Below, one piece after another: positions 7,891-16,387 of a DNA stretch of 59,920 nucleotides. Source of the stretch: Aminobacter ciceronei (GTDB lineage Bacteria; Pseudomonadota; Alphaproteobacteria; Rhizobiales; Rhizobiaceae); assembly GCF_014138625.1 (NCBI RefSeq), contig NZ_JACJHY010000037.1, forward strand, positions 1-59,920, read 5' to 3'. The stretch's first letter is position 1. The number at the start of each line of letters is the position of its first letter. The notes under the pieces are model-generated. The model was not told where the DNA came from and made no database searches. It was given only the letters and a program-made list of their open reading frames with translations. The position numbers and the translations under genes are program-made.

Positions 7891-8821
7891 GAGTTCGCTC
7901 CTCCACGTTGATTGGGAAGATGCCGATGTCATGAAACCTTCGGCCCTCCAATGCAGCGATGATTGGATGAATTTTCTCGCGACTGGCTGACTGGGCATCC
8001 AGCATAAGCCCGAAAAGGGATCCGCTATGCGCCACCTGGATCCCAAGGGCTTGATAGTGAGATGCGATATCGACGACGACATCGAAATATGGCTTGGGGA
8101 GGTGTCGCTGGCTAATACGGGCGCTCATTGTCGCCGCTTGACCAAGCAAACGTGTATCCTGGTAGCGCACGGCGCGTGCAACCATTCCTCGAAGAACGCG
8201 GAAGAGCTGGATTTCCTCGCTGCTGTACCTTGCCGGAACCAGTTCCAGCGTATCGATCCCTGCAGCAGCCTCGCCTTTGAAACCCACAAGGACAAATGGC
8301 GGCAACGAACCGCCGAAATGTTCAAGCACCACCCCTTCCCGCTGAGCGAACAGCAACGCCTCAGTTTCAAACGCGATAGCATCTGAAGCGACTTCCGCAG
8401 CAACCGCCAACCGACTACTCGTCGAAGGCAGCAACCTCGCGCCCAGGGCGGCTGCCACCGCCCGCATCGAGGCAACGACGTCGGCCGTGGACGAGCCGTA
8501 GCCATGCCCCACCGGAATATCACTCTCGACCTTGAGACGCCCCCCGAGGGAAGGATAACCGAGATGAGCCAGCGCTAGCTGCGCAGCACGTAATGCCTTG
8601 TCTCGGCCGCGCGGCTCGACGTCGATATCGCCGCTCTCGTCGACTGCGAACCATGCCGTGGACCGAAGGCTATCAATTGGGAGGGTGACCAGGCCCCGAT
8701 GCAAGTGTCCATGTTCGTCCTCAAATACGCCCTGAACGAGCTCGCCGTGGTGGCCAAATGCCTGACCTCTAGCGGGCTTGGCCAGCATCGTACGCTTTAG
8801 ATCGTTGGCGATAAGGGGCAT
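7880..8821 (-). CDS. PduX-like GHMP kinase (probable L-threonine kinase)
   Basis: GHMP kinases phosphorylate small hydroxylated metabolites with ATP. PduX is the L-threonine kinase of cobalamin side-chain assembly. This 313-residue protein opens with the PduX-like G-H-H-G-E-L-V-Q-G segment (residues 23-31), has the ATP-binding glycine motif I-P-V-G-H-G-Y-G-S-S (102-111) and a C-terminal H-S-G-S-L-F-G-L motif equivalent to GHMP motif 3. No cobalamin genes are nearby; its partner is a cysteine-synthase-like enzyme that it overlaps. That context suggests O-phosphothreonine or a similar compound made as a substrate for the PLP enzyme rather than for cobalamin. The ATG at 8821 lies 9 bases from an inverted repeat that may be its operator. 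Confidence 0.8.
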   Translation of the reverse strand: MPLIANDLKRTMLAKPARGQAFGHHGELVQGVFEDEHGHLHRGLVTLPIDSLRSTAWFAVDESGDIDVEPRGRDKALRAAQLALAHLGYPSLGGRLKVESDIPVGHGYGSSTADVVASMRAVAAALGARLLPSTSSRLAVAAEVASDAIAFETEALLFAQREGVVLEHFGGSLPPFVLVGFKGEAAAGIDTLELVPARYSSEEIQLFRVLRGMVARAVRYQDTRLLGQAATMSARISQRHLPKPYFDVVVDIASHYQALGIQVAHSGSLFGLMLDAQSASREKIHPIIAALEGRRFHDIGIFPINVEERTHVL

Positions 8822-8830
8822 GGACCCAAC

Positions 8831-8855
8831 TCCGAACGACTTGGTGCGGTTCGGA
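8831..8855. promoter_or_regulatory. Inverted repeat upstream of the GHMP kinase gene
   Basis: Seven-base perfect arms TCCGAAC (8831-8837) and GTTCGGA (8849-8855) flank an 11-base spacer just upstream of the kinase ATG. It could be an operator or a 5' leader hairpin. The 11-base spacer equals that of the palindrome at 4756, but the arm sequences differ, so it is probably a different factor's site. Confidence 0.4.
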
Positions 8856-9503
8856 TGATGGGGCTATGCTGTCGGGACGTCACTTCCTAGAAACAGGTAT
8901 TGACCTTACAGGCGGCCGCTTTCCGCCCAAGGGAATAGGCCGCCATAGTGGGGACACGGACAGCAGTGCGCCCTCATGCAGCGCCTTGAATTCGGACGTT
9001 CAGGCGAACTTTGCATTCCCGGAATAGCGGACGTTGCGGACGAGCCGCCACGACCCCTGCCATGCACTCTATTCTGGTCTTGTTTGCCTCCGAAACTATC
9101 CGCAAATGAACGTCACCAGGATTGCCACAGCCTGCTATCGCGTCACTTTGGCTATGGATTGCCTAGCGCGTGGCTGGGCGCCGCGGTCCGGCGAAACGCT
9201 AACTTAACTGACGTGAGCCGCGGACACCTGTGGTCCCGAATCTCTCCAGTCCCATGCGGCAAGGCTCCGCGGCTCCGTCCATCACGCGTCATCGAATAGC
9301 AGGTCTCGGTGTAATCCCGTTACGCCTTTCGGCGCTTCACGATCTTCCTTTTCCAGCTCGTCTCTTCGTAACGGCACATAAATTTTGCGCCGGCAGCGGG
9401 CGCTCGGCATTGACGTGCGTCAATGGCGGCAGCGGGCATGGCATGGTGAAGCGTTCATGCCCATCAAAGCTCTCGGACTACCTTTAGACTAGCCTGCACA
9501 TTC
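8856..9503. other. Intergenic stretch without a recognisable gene
   Basis: About 650 bases between the GHMP kinase and the SPW-repeat relic. The open frames present have no family-like character. The only clear element is the FixK/FNR-type box at 9410-9423. Confidence 0.4.
9410..9423. promoter_or_regulatory. FixK/FNR-type box
   Basis: TTGACGTGCGTCAA matches the rhizobial FixK-type consensus TTGA(T/C)-N4-(G/A)TCAA exactly, and lies inside a longer perfect dyad (CATTGACG / CGTCAATG). It is about 80 bases upstream of the SPW-repeat reading frame at 9504, a normal distance for a class II activator site plus leader. It suggests that the gene was induced by low oxygen before it decayed. Confidence 0.6.
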
Positions 9504-9871
9504 ATGTTTCAGCAGGGAACGCACATTAATGAGCAGCATTGGCAAGACTGGCTGATCGCCGTCGTTGGCGCCTGGCTCGTCGCTTCAAACTGAGCGCTGA
9601 GCTACGCTCTTCCTGAAGCAGCGCCGGGCGCCCTCGACGCGACCACCTTCTGGAACACATTGCTAACCGGTGCCGCCGCAATTCTTCTTGGCGCATGGCT
9701 ATCGCGGCGTTCACGCTCTGGCAAGAATGGGCGGACATCGCGATAGGTTGTGGCTTGGTGTCGCCCTGGATCCTGGGCTTCTTCGATCTCAGCTGGCGTC
9801 CTCAGCGGCGTGGTGATCATCCTTTCGGCAGCGTGGACCTGTACGACGCCCGCGAGAGCGGCCACGCATAG
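9504..9871 (+). pseudogene. Broken SPW-repeat membrane protein gene
   Basis: The frame starting at 9504 reads HWQDWLIAVVGAWLVAS and then meets a stop. It resumes as A-L-P-E-A-A-P-G-A-L-D-A and T-F-W-N-T-L-L-T-G-A-A-A-I-L-L-G-A-W, shifts frame, and continues as F-T-L-W-Q-E-W-A-D-I-A-I and S-P-W-I-L-G-F-F up to a stop at 9871. This is the layout of two SPW-repeat units of small four-helix membrane proteins common in rhizobia. One nonsense change and at least one or two frameshifts break it, so no functional product is expected. An intact FixK-type box upstream remains as a fossil promoter. Confidence 0.7.
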
Positions 9872-10127
9872 TCGTCTCATCGACTTGCCCGGGCTGATGA
9901 AACGCCGCTCGGGCGTTAAGATGACGAGCAGTCTGGCGGCGCAGAAGCGAGCGAGGACATCATGCAGAAGGGCGAGCGGGGCAATCGCCGGATCGTGAAA
10001 TCAGTTGCCTGAACCGCCATACTTGGCAGATTGCACGGGTCTCACTGCGAACGCGTGGTTGGCGCGTCAGGCGCGACCTCACGATCGCTATGGCCACGAA
10101 TCCAGATCAACGGTATAATTATATTGT

Positions 10128-10828
10128 ATGGATCCCCCCACGCGGCGAGAGCGGATTGGCTGGTGGCTGATGGACCAGCGTGTCTTCATTGCGCAGCTCA
10201 ACATCGAGCACTATCGTCGGCGACTTGATGGTAATCAGGACGATGGGCAGCGACGCATAGTCGAACAGTTGCTCGCCGAGGAAGAAGCGAAGCTGTCGTC
10301 GCTGAGAGCTGCGAGCGCGGAGGGTATCCTCTCCGATCTGCTCGATCTATTGGCCTCTTGGGCATCCCGTTTCCTGGATGGCCGGGACCATCTTACTCTG
10401 AACCTGCGGTGGGCCGAGCTGGCTGCCATTTTCGACCAGATGCCTTGCGCCATGTCCCTGATCGATGGCTCCGGGAAAATTGTGCTGGCCAACACCGCAA
10501 TGCGCGGTTTCATTGGCGATGGCGGCTGTTCGGCCCAGATGGCGGCGTCCTTGATCCGACGCAGTGGCCCGGGGCACAGGCGTTGCTCGGCAAGTCCACA
10601 AATCCCGGCCTCACGGCATTCCATGTTGGCGACGATGGCCAGGAAACGGCACTGTGCATTGCCGCCGTGCCCATCACAAGACCCGACGGTTCGATCGAGG
10701 GCGCGATCGGAGCGGCATACGAGCTTTCGGCTCTGGAGCGTCAGGACGTCCACGACCTACTCCAACGTATGCTGCTCGACGAGCAGTTCAGTTCCCGACG
10801 CCGTGGTCGGGAACGCAGCAAGCGCTAG
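10128..10828 (+). pseudogene. Frameshifted PAS-domain sensor gene
   Basis: The first part (frame of 10128) has a charged helical N terminus and then a PAS-like segment, I-F-D-Q-M-P-C-A-M-S-L-I-D-G-S-G-K-I-V-L-A-N. Near 10535-10545 the meaningful frame changes, and the later PAS and linker sequence (G-A-Q-A-L-L-G-K-S-T, then I-T-R-P-D-G-S-I-E-G-A-I-G) continues in the next frame to a stop at 10828. Read together it is a ~230-residue PAS-domain protein without a kinase domain. As written, a frameshift separates the halves. An AT-rich promoter-like stretch precedes the start. A sequencing error cannot be excluded from the sequence alone. Confidence 0.6.
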
Positions 10829-11048
10829 TTCGCGCGCCATTCCCGCCAGTGGGAAGGCATAAGCCGCATCATTACTTCTTTGGTCAGTGCATTCATCCCC
10901 CCCCAAGAACTCGGCGGCACGGGAACACCAGGGCGTGGATTCCGTCGTCGTCGATGACCGCAAGCTCCAGATCGCGATCGAACGGCGCGGTGGACGCCAG
11001 CTCCCAGCTGCCATCGTCCTGAGGCGAAGAATGTAAAGACCGCGACAT
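10825..11048 (-). pseudogene. Small conserved-type ORF split at an 8-C run
   Basis: On the minus strand the frame MSRSLHSSPQ continues as W-E-L-A-S-T-A-P-F-D-R-D-L-E-L-A-V-I-D and H-A-L-V-F-P-C-R-R-V, the pattern of a small (~70 residue) hypothetical protein type common in rhizobia. At a run of eight C residues on the plus strand (10897-10904) the reading continues in another frame as N-A-L-T-K-E through H-W-R-E-W-R to a stop at 10825. The homopolymer makes indels likely, either true decay, phase variation or a read error. It is convergent with and overlaps the end of the PAS relic. Function unknown. Confidence 0.5.
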
Positions 11049-11268
11049 GAAGCGCTCCCTGCTGAGGCAAGAGCGCGATCGGTCTCCCAAGCGCCGGAGG
11101 CCAATGAATGAGCCGACGATGGGGTATTCTTTATCATCGGAGGCTTCTGCGCCAGCGAGAAGTCGAGTTGCCTCTTAAGCAGACGCGATCCTCGCTGCCA
11201 TCGCCAAAGAACGTCGGGGATGGGCGGACGATCCGTCCTCATTGCTGAAGTTCATTTCCTCCGATGCG

Positions 11269-11919
11269 TCAGCCGATCGCGATCCGATCCTCGACGGTGG
11301 TGACGCCCGGAGCCGACCACGCCGCGCGCTCGGCAGCGCTGCGTTCCGACCAGGCGTGAACCTTTCCTTGCAGCCTCACCTTGCCCCCGTCGAGCACGTC
11401 GACCCGGATTGCCTGCGCCTCTACCTCCGCGTTGCGTTTCAACGCGTCTTCGATCCGCTTCTTCACGTCGGTGGCGGATGCGTGCTGTCTGATCTCGATC
11501 TGGTTTGTGACACCGACCACGCCGGCCAGATCACGGACGGCGTTCGCGGCGGCGTTCCTCTGGTAGAACCATTCGACCTTGCCAGTCAGCGTCACCCAGC
11601 CCATCTGCACCTTCACCTGAACCGTGCCGGTGGGAATGGATGTGTTCCAGTTCAGCGTATTGACCGCGCGCTTGGCGATCTCGTCGTCGGCGGTACGATT
11701 GCTGCCGACCGGGCGTACCTCGATTTCCTCGGCTATGCCCTTAACGCCCTTCACCCTTCGCACGACATCCTCGACGGTCATCTTCTGCGAATAGGTCGGC
11801 ACATGGCCCGTGAGTGTGACAATACTTTTTTCGACAACGACGCCGATGTTCGCCGCCTCCATGCTCGGCTCGAAGTCGAGTTCGTCGATGATGTCCTGTC
11901 TCAATGAACTGTCGGTCAT
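11269..11919 (-). CDS. Triple BON-domain protein
   Basis: The 216-residue protein consists of three tandem BON domains (about residues 1-70, 75-145, 148-216). Each has the pattern of an amphipathic helix, a G-x-V-x-L-x-G-x-V strand pair and a following helix. BON domains occur in OsmY-like and membrane-associated stress proteins and bind phospholipid or anchor to membranes. There is no signal peptide, so it is probably cytoplasmic or membrane-peripheral. The ATG at 11919 is preferred over an upstream TTG/ATG because GGAGAAGGA precedes it. It lies 82 bases downstream of the CBS gene in the same direction and probably shares its transcript. Confidence 0.85.
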   Translation of the reverse strand: MTDSSLRQDIIDELDFEPSMEAANIGVVVEKSIVTLTGHVPTYSQKMTVEDVVRRVKGVKGIAEEIEVRPVGSNRTADDEIAKRAVNTLNWNTSIPTGTVQVKVQMGWVTLTGKVEWFYQRNAAANAVRDLAGVVGVTNQIEIRQHASATDVKKRIEDALKRNAEVEAQAIRVDVLDGGKVRLQGKVHAWSERSAAERAAWSAPGVTTVEDRIAIG

Positions 11920-12001
11920 AGTTCCTTCTCCACGTGATGGTTCGAGCCGAGCTCGTGGCGTCGCATTCAATCGCACCGTAAAGTCAGGGTACTGACCGCC
12001 G

Positions 12002-12445
12002 TCAAAGCTTTGCTTGAGCGCCGGCTCGTTCATGCGGCGACGCGACGGCGTGCATCAGCTCGCCCGAGAGCTTCCGGCTTGCATGATGCGACACGTCGCC
12101 CAGCGACAGCATGCCCACCAGCCGCTTCTTGTCGTTGATCACCGGCAACCGTCGGATCTTCCTGTCCTCCATAAGGTGGATGGCATCCTCGATGCTCTGG
12201 TCCGTGCGGCAGTAGACGATACCCCTCGTCATTACGTCACGCGCCTTCAACGCCTTTGGATCAGCTCCATCAGGCAGCGCACGCAGGACAAGATCCCGGT
12301 CGGTGATCATGCCGACGAGGCGGTCACCATCTCCCACCGGGACCGAGCCGATGTCGTCCTTCCTCATGAGTGCGGCGACTTCGCTAACCGGGGTGTCGGG
12401 CGAGACCCACTTCGCACCCTTGTGCATGGCTTTCTCGATGTTCAT
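12002..12445 (-). CDS. Paired CBS-domain protein
   Basis: A 147-residue protein made of two CBS domains (about residues 6-62 and 72-130). Both have the V-x-x-D-T/Q-S/P-V-x-x-A-x-x-L-M opening and end with G-M-I-T-D-R-D and G-M-L-S-L-G-D respectively. Stand-alone CBS pairs bind adenosyl ligands (AMP, ATP, SAM) and act as energy or stress sensors, often next to BON, PRC-barrel and SPW genes in rhizobia, as here. A good ribosome-binding site (AAAGGAG) precedes the ATG. The target it regulates is unknown. It heads the CBS-BON transcript and is divergent from the bactofilin-like gene. Confidence 0.88.
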   Translation of the reverse strand: MNIEKAMHKGAKWVSPDTPVSEVAALMRKDDIGSVPVGDGDRLVGMITDRDLVLRALPDGADPKALKARDVMTRGIVYCRTDQSIEDAIHLMEDRKIRRLPVINDKKRLVGMLSLGDVSHHASRKLSGELMHAVASPHERAGAQAKL

Positions 12446-12688
12446 GGCGCGCTCCTTTCAAAGCCAATGGAAGTACGGTCCAGACGCGGCCTGGCATGTC
12501 TCTTTCATATTCTCCGGACTACGGGATGACGATGAACAGCATCACGCATCAGCTGCAGTAGGAGGTTTCGTCCAAGCCGAGACGCTATGGACGAGCATTG
12601 ATCGCCGAGGAGGTCTGGGTCATTGACGCGCATCAAGGCGCGTTGAATTCCGCAGTGGAATGCTGTTGTCTCAATCCCGCTGACGAGG

Positions 12689-13906
12689 ATGGCCGTGAGA
12701 CCTTGTGCCCCGCGCTTGATGCTGTTGATGTCGATCTTGCTGTCCGGCCTCACCTTGGCTCCCGCACTGGCGCAGGACGGTGTCGTCAACCTGGGCGGAG
12801 ATACTTTTGCTTCGGGGTCCTCCCTCGATCTTTCCACGGCAAGCCCGCGTGACCTCTTTGCCGCAGCCTTTTCGGCAGAGCTGGGCGGGAGGGTCGAAGG
12901 AGACCTGCACGCCACGGGATTCGACGTCGAGATCGAAAGCCAGATCGGCGCCGATCTCTATGCTGCGGGTTTCTCCGTCCACGTCGACGGACCGGTGGGG
13001 TCCGACCTCAATGTTACGGCGGGCGATTTCAGCCTCAAGGAGGGTGCATCTGTGGCCGGCAATGCGAGGATTTTCGCTGGCGCCGCCACTTTGGATGCTC
13101 CCATCGCGGGCGCCCTCATGGCAAAGGCCGGCTCGCTGAAACTGAACGGGACTGTCGCCGGCGACGCGGAACTGACAGCCGGGCATATCACCTTCGGCCC
13201 CGATGCCCGGATCGGCGGGACGCTGACCTATCTCGCGCGCGAACCCATCGACATTCCCTCGACCGTCGCGCCGGCGGAACGCATCCGCTTCCAGAAGGTT
13301 GAGCCGGGCCAAATGTTTGACGGCATCCGCAACCATTTGGAGCGACCGTTTCGGAGCTTCTGGCCGTCCGTCTTCGGGATACTCTCCTTCTTCGTAGTGA
13401 CGATCGCGTTCCTCGTCTTCGTTGCCGCTGTGGCGCACGCATTCGCGCCAATCACGACCCAACAGCTAAGGGCGCAAGCGGTCGAACACTCGTTTCGTTC
13501 GATCCTGCTCGGCGGACTGGGGCTGTCGATGCTTGTCGGCCTCGTTCCCGTGAGTGCTCTCACCCTTATCGGCATCCCGCTGATACCGATCGTCATCCTT
13601 CTGATCGTCGTCGTCTGGATTGCAGGCTACCTCATTGGCGTCTACGCGGTCGCCTGGCGGGTCAGCACCGCGTTCTCCTCGACACCCGCCGGCCTGACCG
13701 GCCAACTCGTGGTGCTGACCGTCGGGCTCATCCTGTTTGCGCTGCTCAATTTCATTCCCTTCCTGGGATGGCTAGCAAACCTAGTGGTAATCTTCCTCGG
13801 TCTCGGGGCACTCCTTCAGCGCGGGGCGACCCTCGTCAGCGATCGACCCGGGACGCGGGAACCACTCGCTGAGCCCCCATCGGCTGAACCTCGACCGGAT
13901 GCCTGA
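12689..13906 (+). CDS. Exported bactofilin-like membrane protein
   Basis: The 405-residue protein starts with a clear signal peptide (hydrophobic core about residues 9-27, ending A-L-A-Q). Next come ~170 residues of short V-x-G-D-L/A-x-x repeats typical of a right-handed beta-helix of the bactofilin / polymer-forming type. Then follow four or more hydrophobic helices (about 225-360) and a Pro-rich tail. Bactofilins polymerise into scaffolds; versions with a signal peptide and membrane helices probably present the helix at the membrane surface, on the periplasmic side if the signal is cleaved. It is followed after 33 bases by the VIT-family gene, likely on one transcript. Confidence 0.75.
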   Translation: MAVRPCAPRLMLLMSILLSGLTLAPALAQDGVVNLGGDTFASGSSLDLSTASPRDLFAAAFSAELGGRVEGDLHATGFDVEIESQIGADLYAAGFSVHVDGPVGSDLNVTAGDFSLKEGASVAGNARIFAGAATLDAPIAGALMAKAGSLKLNGTVAGDAELTAGHITFGPDARIGGTLTYLAREPIDIPSTVAPAERIRFQKVEPGQMFDGIRNHLERPFRSFWPSVFGILSFFVVTIAFLVFVAAVAHAFAPITTQQLRAQAVEHSFRSILLGGLGLSMLVGLVPVSALTLIGIPLIPIVILLIVVVWIAGYLIGVYAVAWRVSTAFSSTPAGLTGQLVVLTVGLILFALLNFIPFLGWLANLVVIFLGLGALLQRGATLVSDRPGTREPLAEPPSAEPRPDA

Positions 13907-13939
13907 TCGGCATCGATGACAGAGACTTCCGGATAGCTC

Positions 13940-14638
13940 ATGTCGCGTCTCCACCGGGAATCCCACCTCGTCCAGCGCATCGGCTGGCTCCGGGCAGCAG
14001 TGCTCGGCGCGAATGATGGCATCGTCTCGACTGCCAGCCTTATCATCGGCGTTGCTGCCGCGTCCGCCTCGTTTTCCGAGGTACTGGTCGCCGGCGTCGC
14101 AGGTCTCGTAGCGGGCGCGATGTCGATGGCAGCGGGGGAATACGTATCTGTCAGTTCGCAATCGGACACGGAACAGGCCGATCTCGCCCGCGAGCGGGCC
14201 GAGCTGGCAGCGCAGCCCGAATTGGAGCGTCTCGAGCTGGAGCAAATCTACGTCGATCGCGGGCTCACGCCCGATCTTGCGCGTCGGGTGGCCGAGCAAC
14301 TGCTGGCGAAGGACCCGCTTGGTGCCCACGCGCGCGACGAGCTCGGCCTTTCGGAAGTTACGACCGCAAGACCGATCCAGGCAGCCTTGACCTCGGCGGC
14401 CACCTTCGCTGGAGGTGCGGCATTGCCGCTTGCGATGGTGTGCCTGCTGCCGTCGTCGGCGCTGATCGCGGGCGTGTCGGCCGCGTCGCTGCTGTTTCTC
14501 GCCCTGCTCGGGGCCCTCGGCGCGCGCACCGGCGGAGCCAACCTCGCCAGAGCCACGTTGCGCGTCACGTTCTGGGGCGCGCTGGCGATGGTTTTAACGG
14601 CCGGGATCGGCGCCGCGTTCGGAACGGTCTCCCGATGA
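13940..14638 (+). CDS. VIT1/CCC1-family Fe2+/Mn2+ transporter
   Basis: The 232-residue protein shows the VIT1/CCC1 layout. An opening helix carries L-G-A-N-D-G-I-V-S-T-A-S-L-I-I-G-V and a second helix G-A-M-S-M-A-A-G-E-Y-V-S-V. A charged cytoplasmic Glu-rich helical region (about residues 75-130) binds metal in this family, and three C-terminal membrane helices follow. It should move Fe2+ or Mn2+ out of the cytoplasm. It sits 33 bases after the bactofilin-like gene. The P-type ATPase downstream also suits a metal or ion stress role for this block, though it is not in the same operon. Confidence 0.9.
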   Translation: MSRLHRESHLVQRIGWLRAAVLGANDGIVSTASLIIGVAAASASFSEVLVAGVAGLVAGAMSMAAGEYVSVSSQSDTEQADLARERAELAAQPELERLELEQIYVDRGLTPDLARRVAEQLLAKDPLGAHARDELGLSEVTTARPIQAALTSAATFAGGAALPLAMVCLLPSSALIAGVSAASLLFLALLGALGARTGGANLARATLRVTFWGALAMVLTAGIGAAFGTVSR

Positions 14639-15293
14639 CGTCGAGACATCTCATTCGTATGGGCGACCGGGCGACCAATGCAATGGTCGGCGTCGCGGCT
14701 GAAACAGTCCCAGCACGTTTCATAGGCACCCATCCCTCCGGTTTAAAATAGATTAAAAATAGAGAATATTAGATGGCTGTCGTCAAGACAACAGGCAGGC
14801 GTCGAAAGGCTACGCCAAACAGAGCCACAGCTGTTCGGGAAAATTAAATCGCCAAGGGTGGCGATACATCGCTGGACTACATGCTCAAGGTTATCTAATG
14901 GCTCACAAGGCAGGCGCAGTTGCTTTGACCAAGCCAACATATGTGGACCATTCTTCGGAGGTGATCACCCCGGTTCCCGCTGCGCGGCGCTATGCTGAAC
15001 CTCCTTAGGTCACCTTGTTAACCGAGCGAATGGACGCGAATTTGCTCCGACCTCGTCCCGGACGGTCCGGGGGTCTTTGCTTTATGCGCTGCTTTTTATG
15101 AGTCCGTTGTGAAGCAGGCGTATCCGGCCGCACCGCCGTCCATTCATTGGCTGCCATCCAGGAACGCCCAACCTCGGCCAGCCGTTTGTGAGCCGCGCGG
15201 CCTTGTCAGATCGGCCGCCTGGCCGCGCTCTGGTTGCCCCCTACCCTGCAAGAACTGGTCATAGTTCCTCGCCGGTTGTTTTGGGACATTTGT
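14639..15293. other. Intergenic stretch, no gene seen
   Basis: No coding frame is convincing. There is an AT-rich patch at about 14740-14775, a 10-bp perfect palindrome GGTGATCACC near 14956, and a short CCCGGA/TCCGGG hairpin at 15057-15071 followed by a T-containing tail that could be a weak terminator. AT-rich patches of this kind are typical targets of Ros/MucR proteins. Confidence 0.35.
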
Positions 15294-15321
15294 GTTTCGT
15301 TGCTGCCAAAAGTCCGCTACC
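15294..15321 (+). promoter_or_regulatory. Conserved upstream element of MucR copy 1
   Basis: This 28-base element starts GTTTCGTTG and ends AAAAGTCCGCTACC. It matches 23 of 28 bases, without gaps, in an element at 48774-48801 upstream of the second MucR gene. Both end exactly 37 bases before the ATG, while the sequence in between differs. It is probably a promoter or autoregulatory site. Confidence 0.55.
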
Positions 15322-15358
15322 TAAATGACATCGCTGTTTAGCCGCCGGAGATGATGTG

Positions 15359-15802
15359 ATGACTGAAGTATTGCTAAAGCCCAATAATCAGCTGATTGAG
15401 CTCACTGCCGATATCGTTGCGGCCTATGTTTCGAACAACCCCGTCCCGGCCGGAGAACTGCCTGGCTTGATTGCCCAAATCCATTCCAGCATCAGCAATC
15501 TTGGCGGACCGGCAGCGCCGGTGGAAGAAGCGTTGAAGCCGAGGATGCCGATCAAGAAAACGATAACCCCTGAATATTTGATCAGCCTCGAGGATGGCAA
15601 GCATTACAGAACGCTCAGGCGGCATCTTTCGATTCGTGGCCTTACGCCAGATGAGTATCGAGCCAAGTGGGGGCTGCCCAGTGACTATCCAATGGTCGCG
15701 CCCAGCTATTCGGCCCATCGATCGCAGATGGCCAAGAGCCTCGGTCTTGGCCGCAAGCCTGCCGAGAAAAAGCCTGCAAAGCGAGGAAAGACAAAGTCGT
15801 AG
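15359..15802 (+). CDS. Ros/MucR-family regulator, zinc-free type (copy 1)
   Basis: MucR proteins bind AT-rich DNA and silence many genes, in a manner compared with H-NS. The 147-residue product has the family's N-terminal oligomerisation part (L-I-E-L-T-A-D-I-V-A-A-Y-V-S-N-N), then the zinc-finger-like core Y-L-I-S-L-E-D-G-K-x-Y-R-T-L-R-R-H-L and L-T-P-D-E-Y-R-A-K-W. The canonical metal Cys is Ser76 and the second zinc His is Arg93, so it belongs to the zinc-free versions described for Mesorhizobium loti. The ATG at 15359 is preferred over the overlapping GTG, because the paralogue at 48839 has the same ATG with equal leader spacing. C-terminal tail is Lys-rich. Confidence 0.92.
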   Translation: MTEVLLKPNNQLIELTADIVAAYVSNNPVPAGELPGLIAQIHSSISNLGGPAAPVEEALKPRMPIKKTITPEYLISLEDGKHYRTLRRHLSIRGLTPDEYRAKWGLPSDYPMVAPSYSAHRSQMAKSLGLGRKPAEKKPAKRGKTKS

Positions 15803-16387
15803 CTGCGCCTGCCGCGTGGTGTGGCTTCGTCAGGCAGGTCAGTGTGGCCGTTGCCGAACTCAGGATCAGCTAGGAACTGCTCCTGCTTGGCGTGCTTTTG
15901 CATCCTATGGTTCTGGTCAAAAGGTAGAGTACCACAGGGGTTTGAACGACAGCTTCGCGCCTCCACGCCAGACGTTCCGAAGAGGTTTAAGGCTTCCCCG
16001 AAGCAGTCATTCGATAACGTTGCGAAGATCGGCTACTCCCGCCCCGAGCCATTCTCGGGCGGGATCAAGAGAGCCGGTCACCTCCAGCAAGATATGAGAG
16101 AACCTGAGCAGAAGCCGACTACGCTACGGCTTCGTTGGTCTAACGCTAGCGCGATGGGCAAAAGGCAATGATCGGAGCCTCGATCTGACGGTTTGCGGTG
16201 AATCAAAGCCTGGCCTGTCCATTGGGTTAAAAACGCTTGCGGCCATTTGGCCGCTGTTTGGACAGAAGCGAAATCCGATGAAACTCATGACACGTCGCTC
16301 GCTGACTACGCAGCCGAGGGTGTTCTCACGGATCTGCGGCTCCCTATCCTCCTGTCGCACTGAAATAGCGTCCTGTGAGAGCTGGCC
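15803..16387. other. Intergenic stretch, no gene seen
   Basis: About 580 bases between MucR copy 1 and the P-type ATPase gene. The open frames present are not family-like. No ribosome-binding site and start pair is convincing apart from that of the ATPase itself. Confidence 0.35.

Noticed and set aside
8976-9299. 107-codon plus-strand frame
   Set aside because: No motif, no start signal and no similarity recognised; coding potential not supported by composition.
12505-12688. Short open frames in the CBS/bactofilin divergent region
   Set aside because: No family-like sequence or ribosome-binding site; the space is taken as divergent promoter DNA.
16193-16206. TTGCGGTGAATCAA as a second FixK-type box upstream of the P-type ATPase
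   Set aside because: The left half deviates from TTGAT/TTGAC at two positions and the distance to the start codon is about 180 bases.
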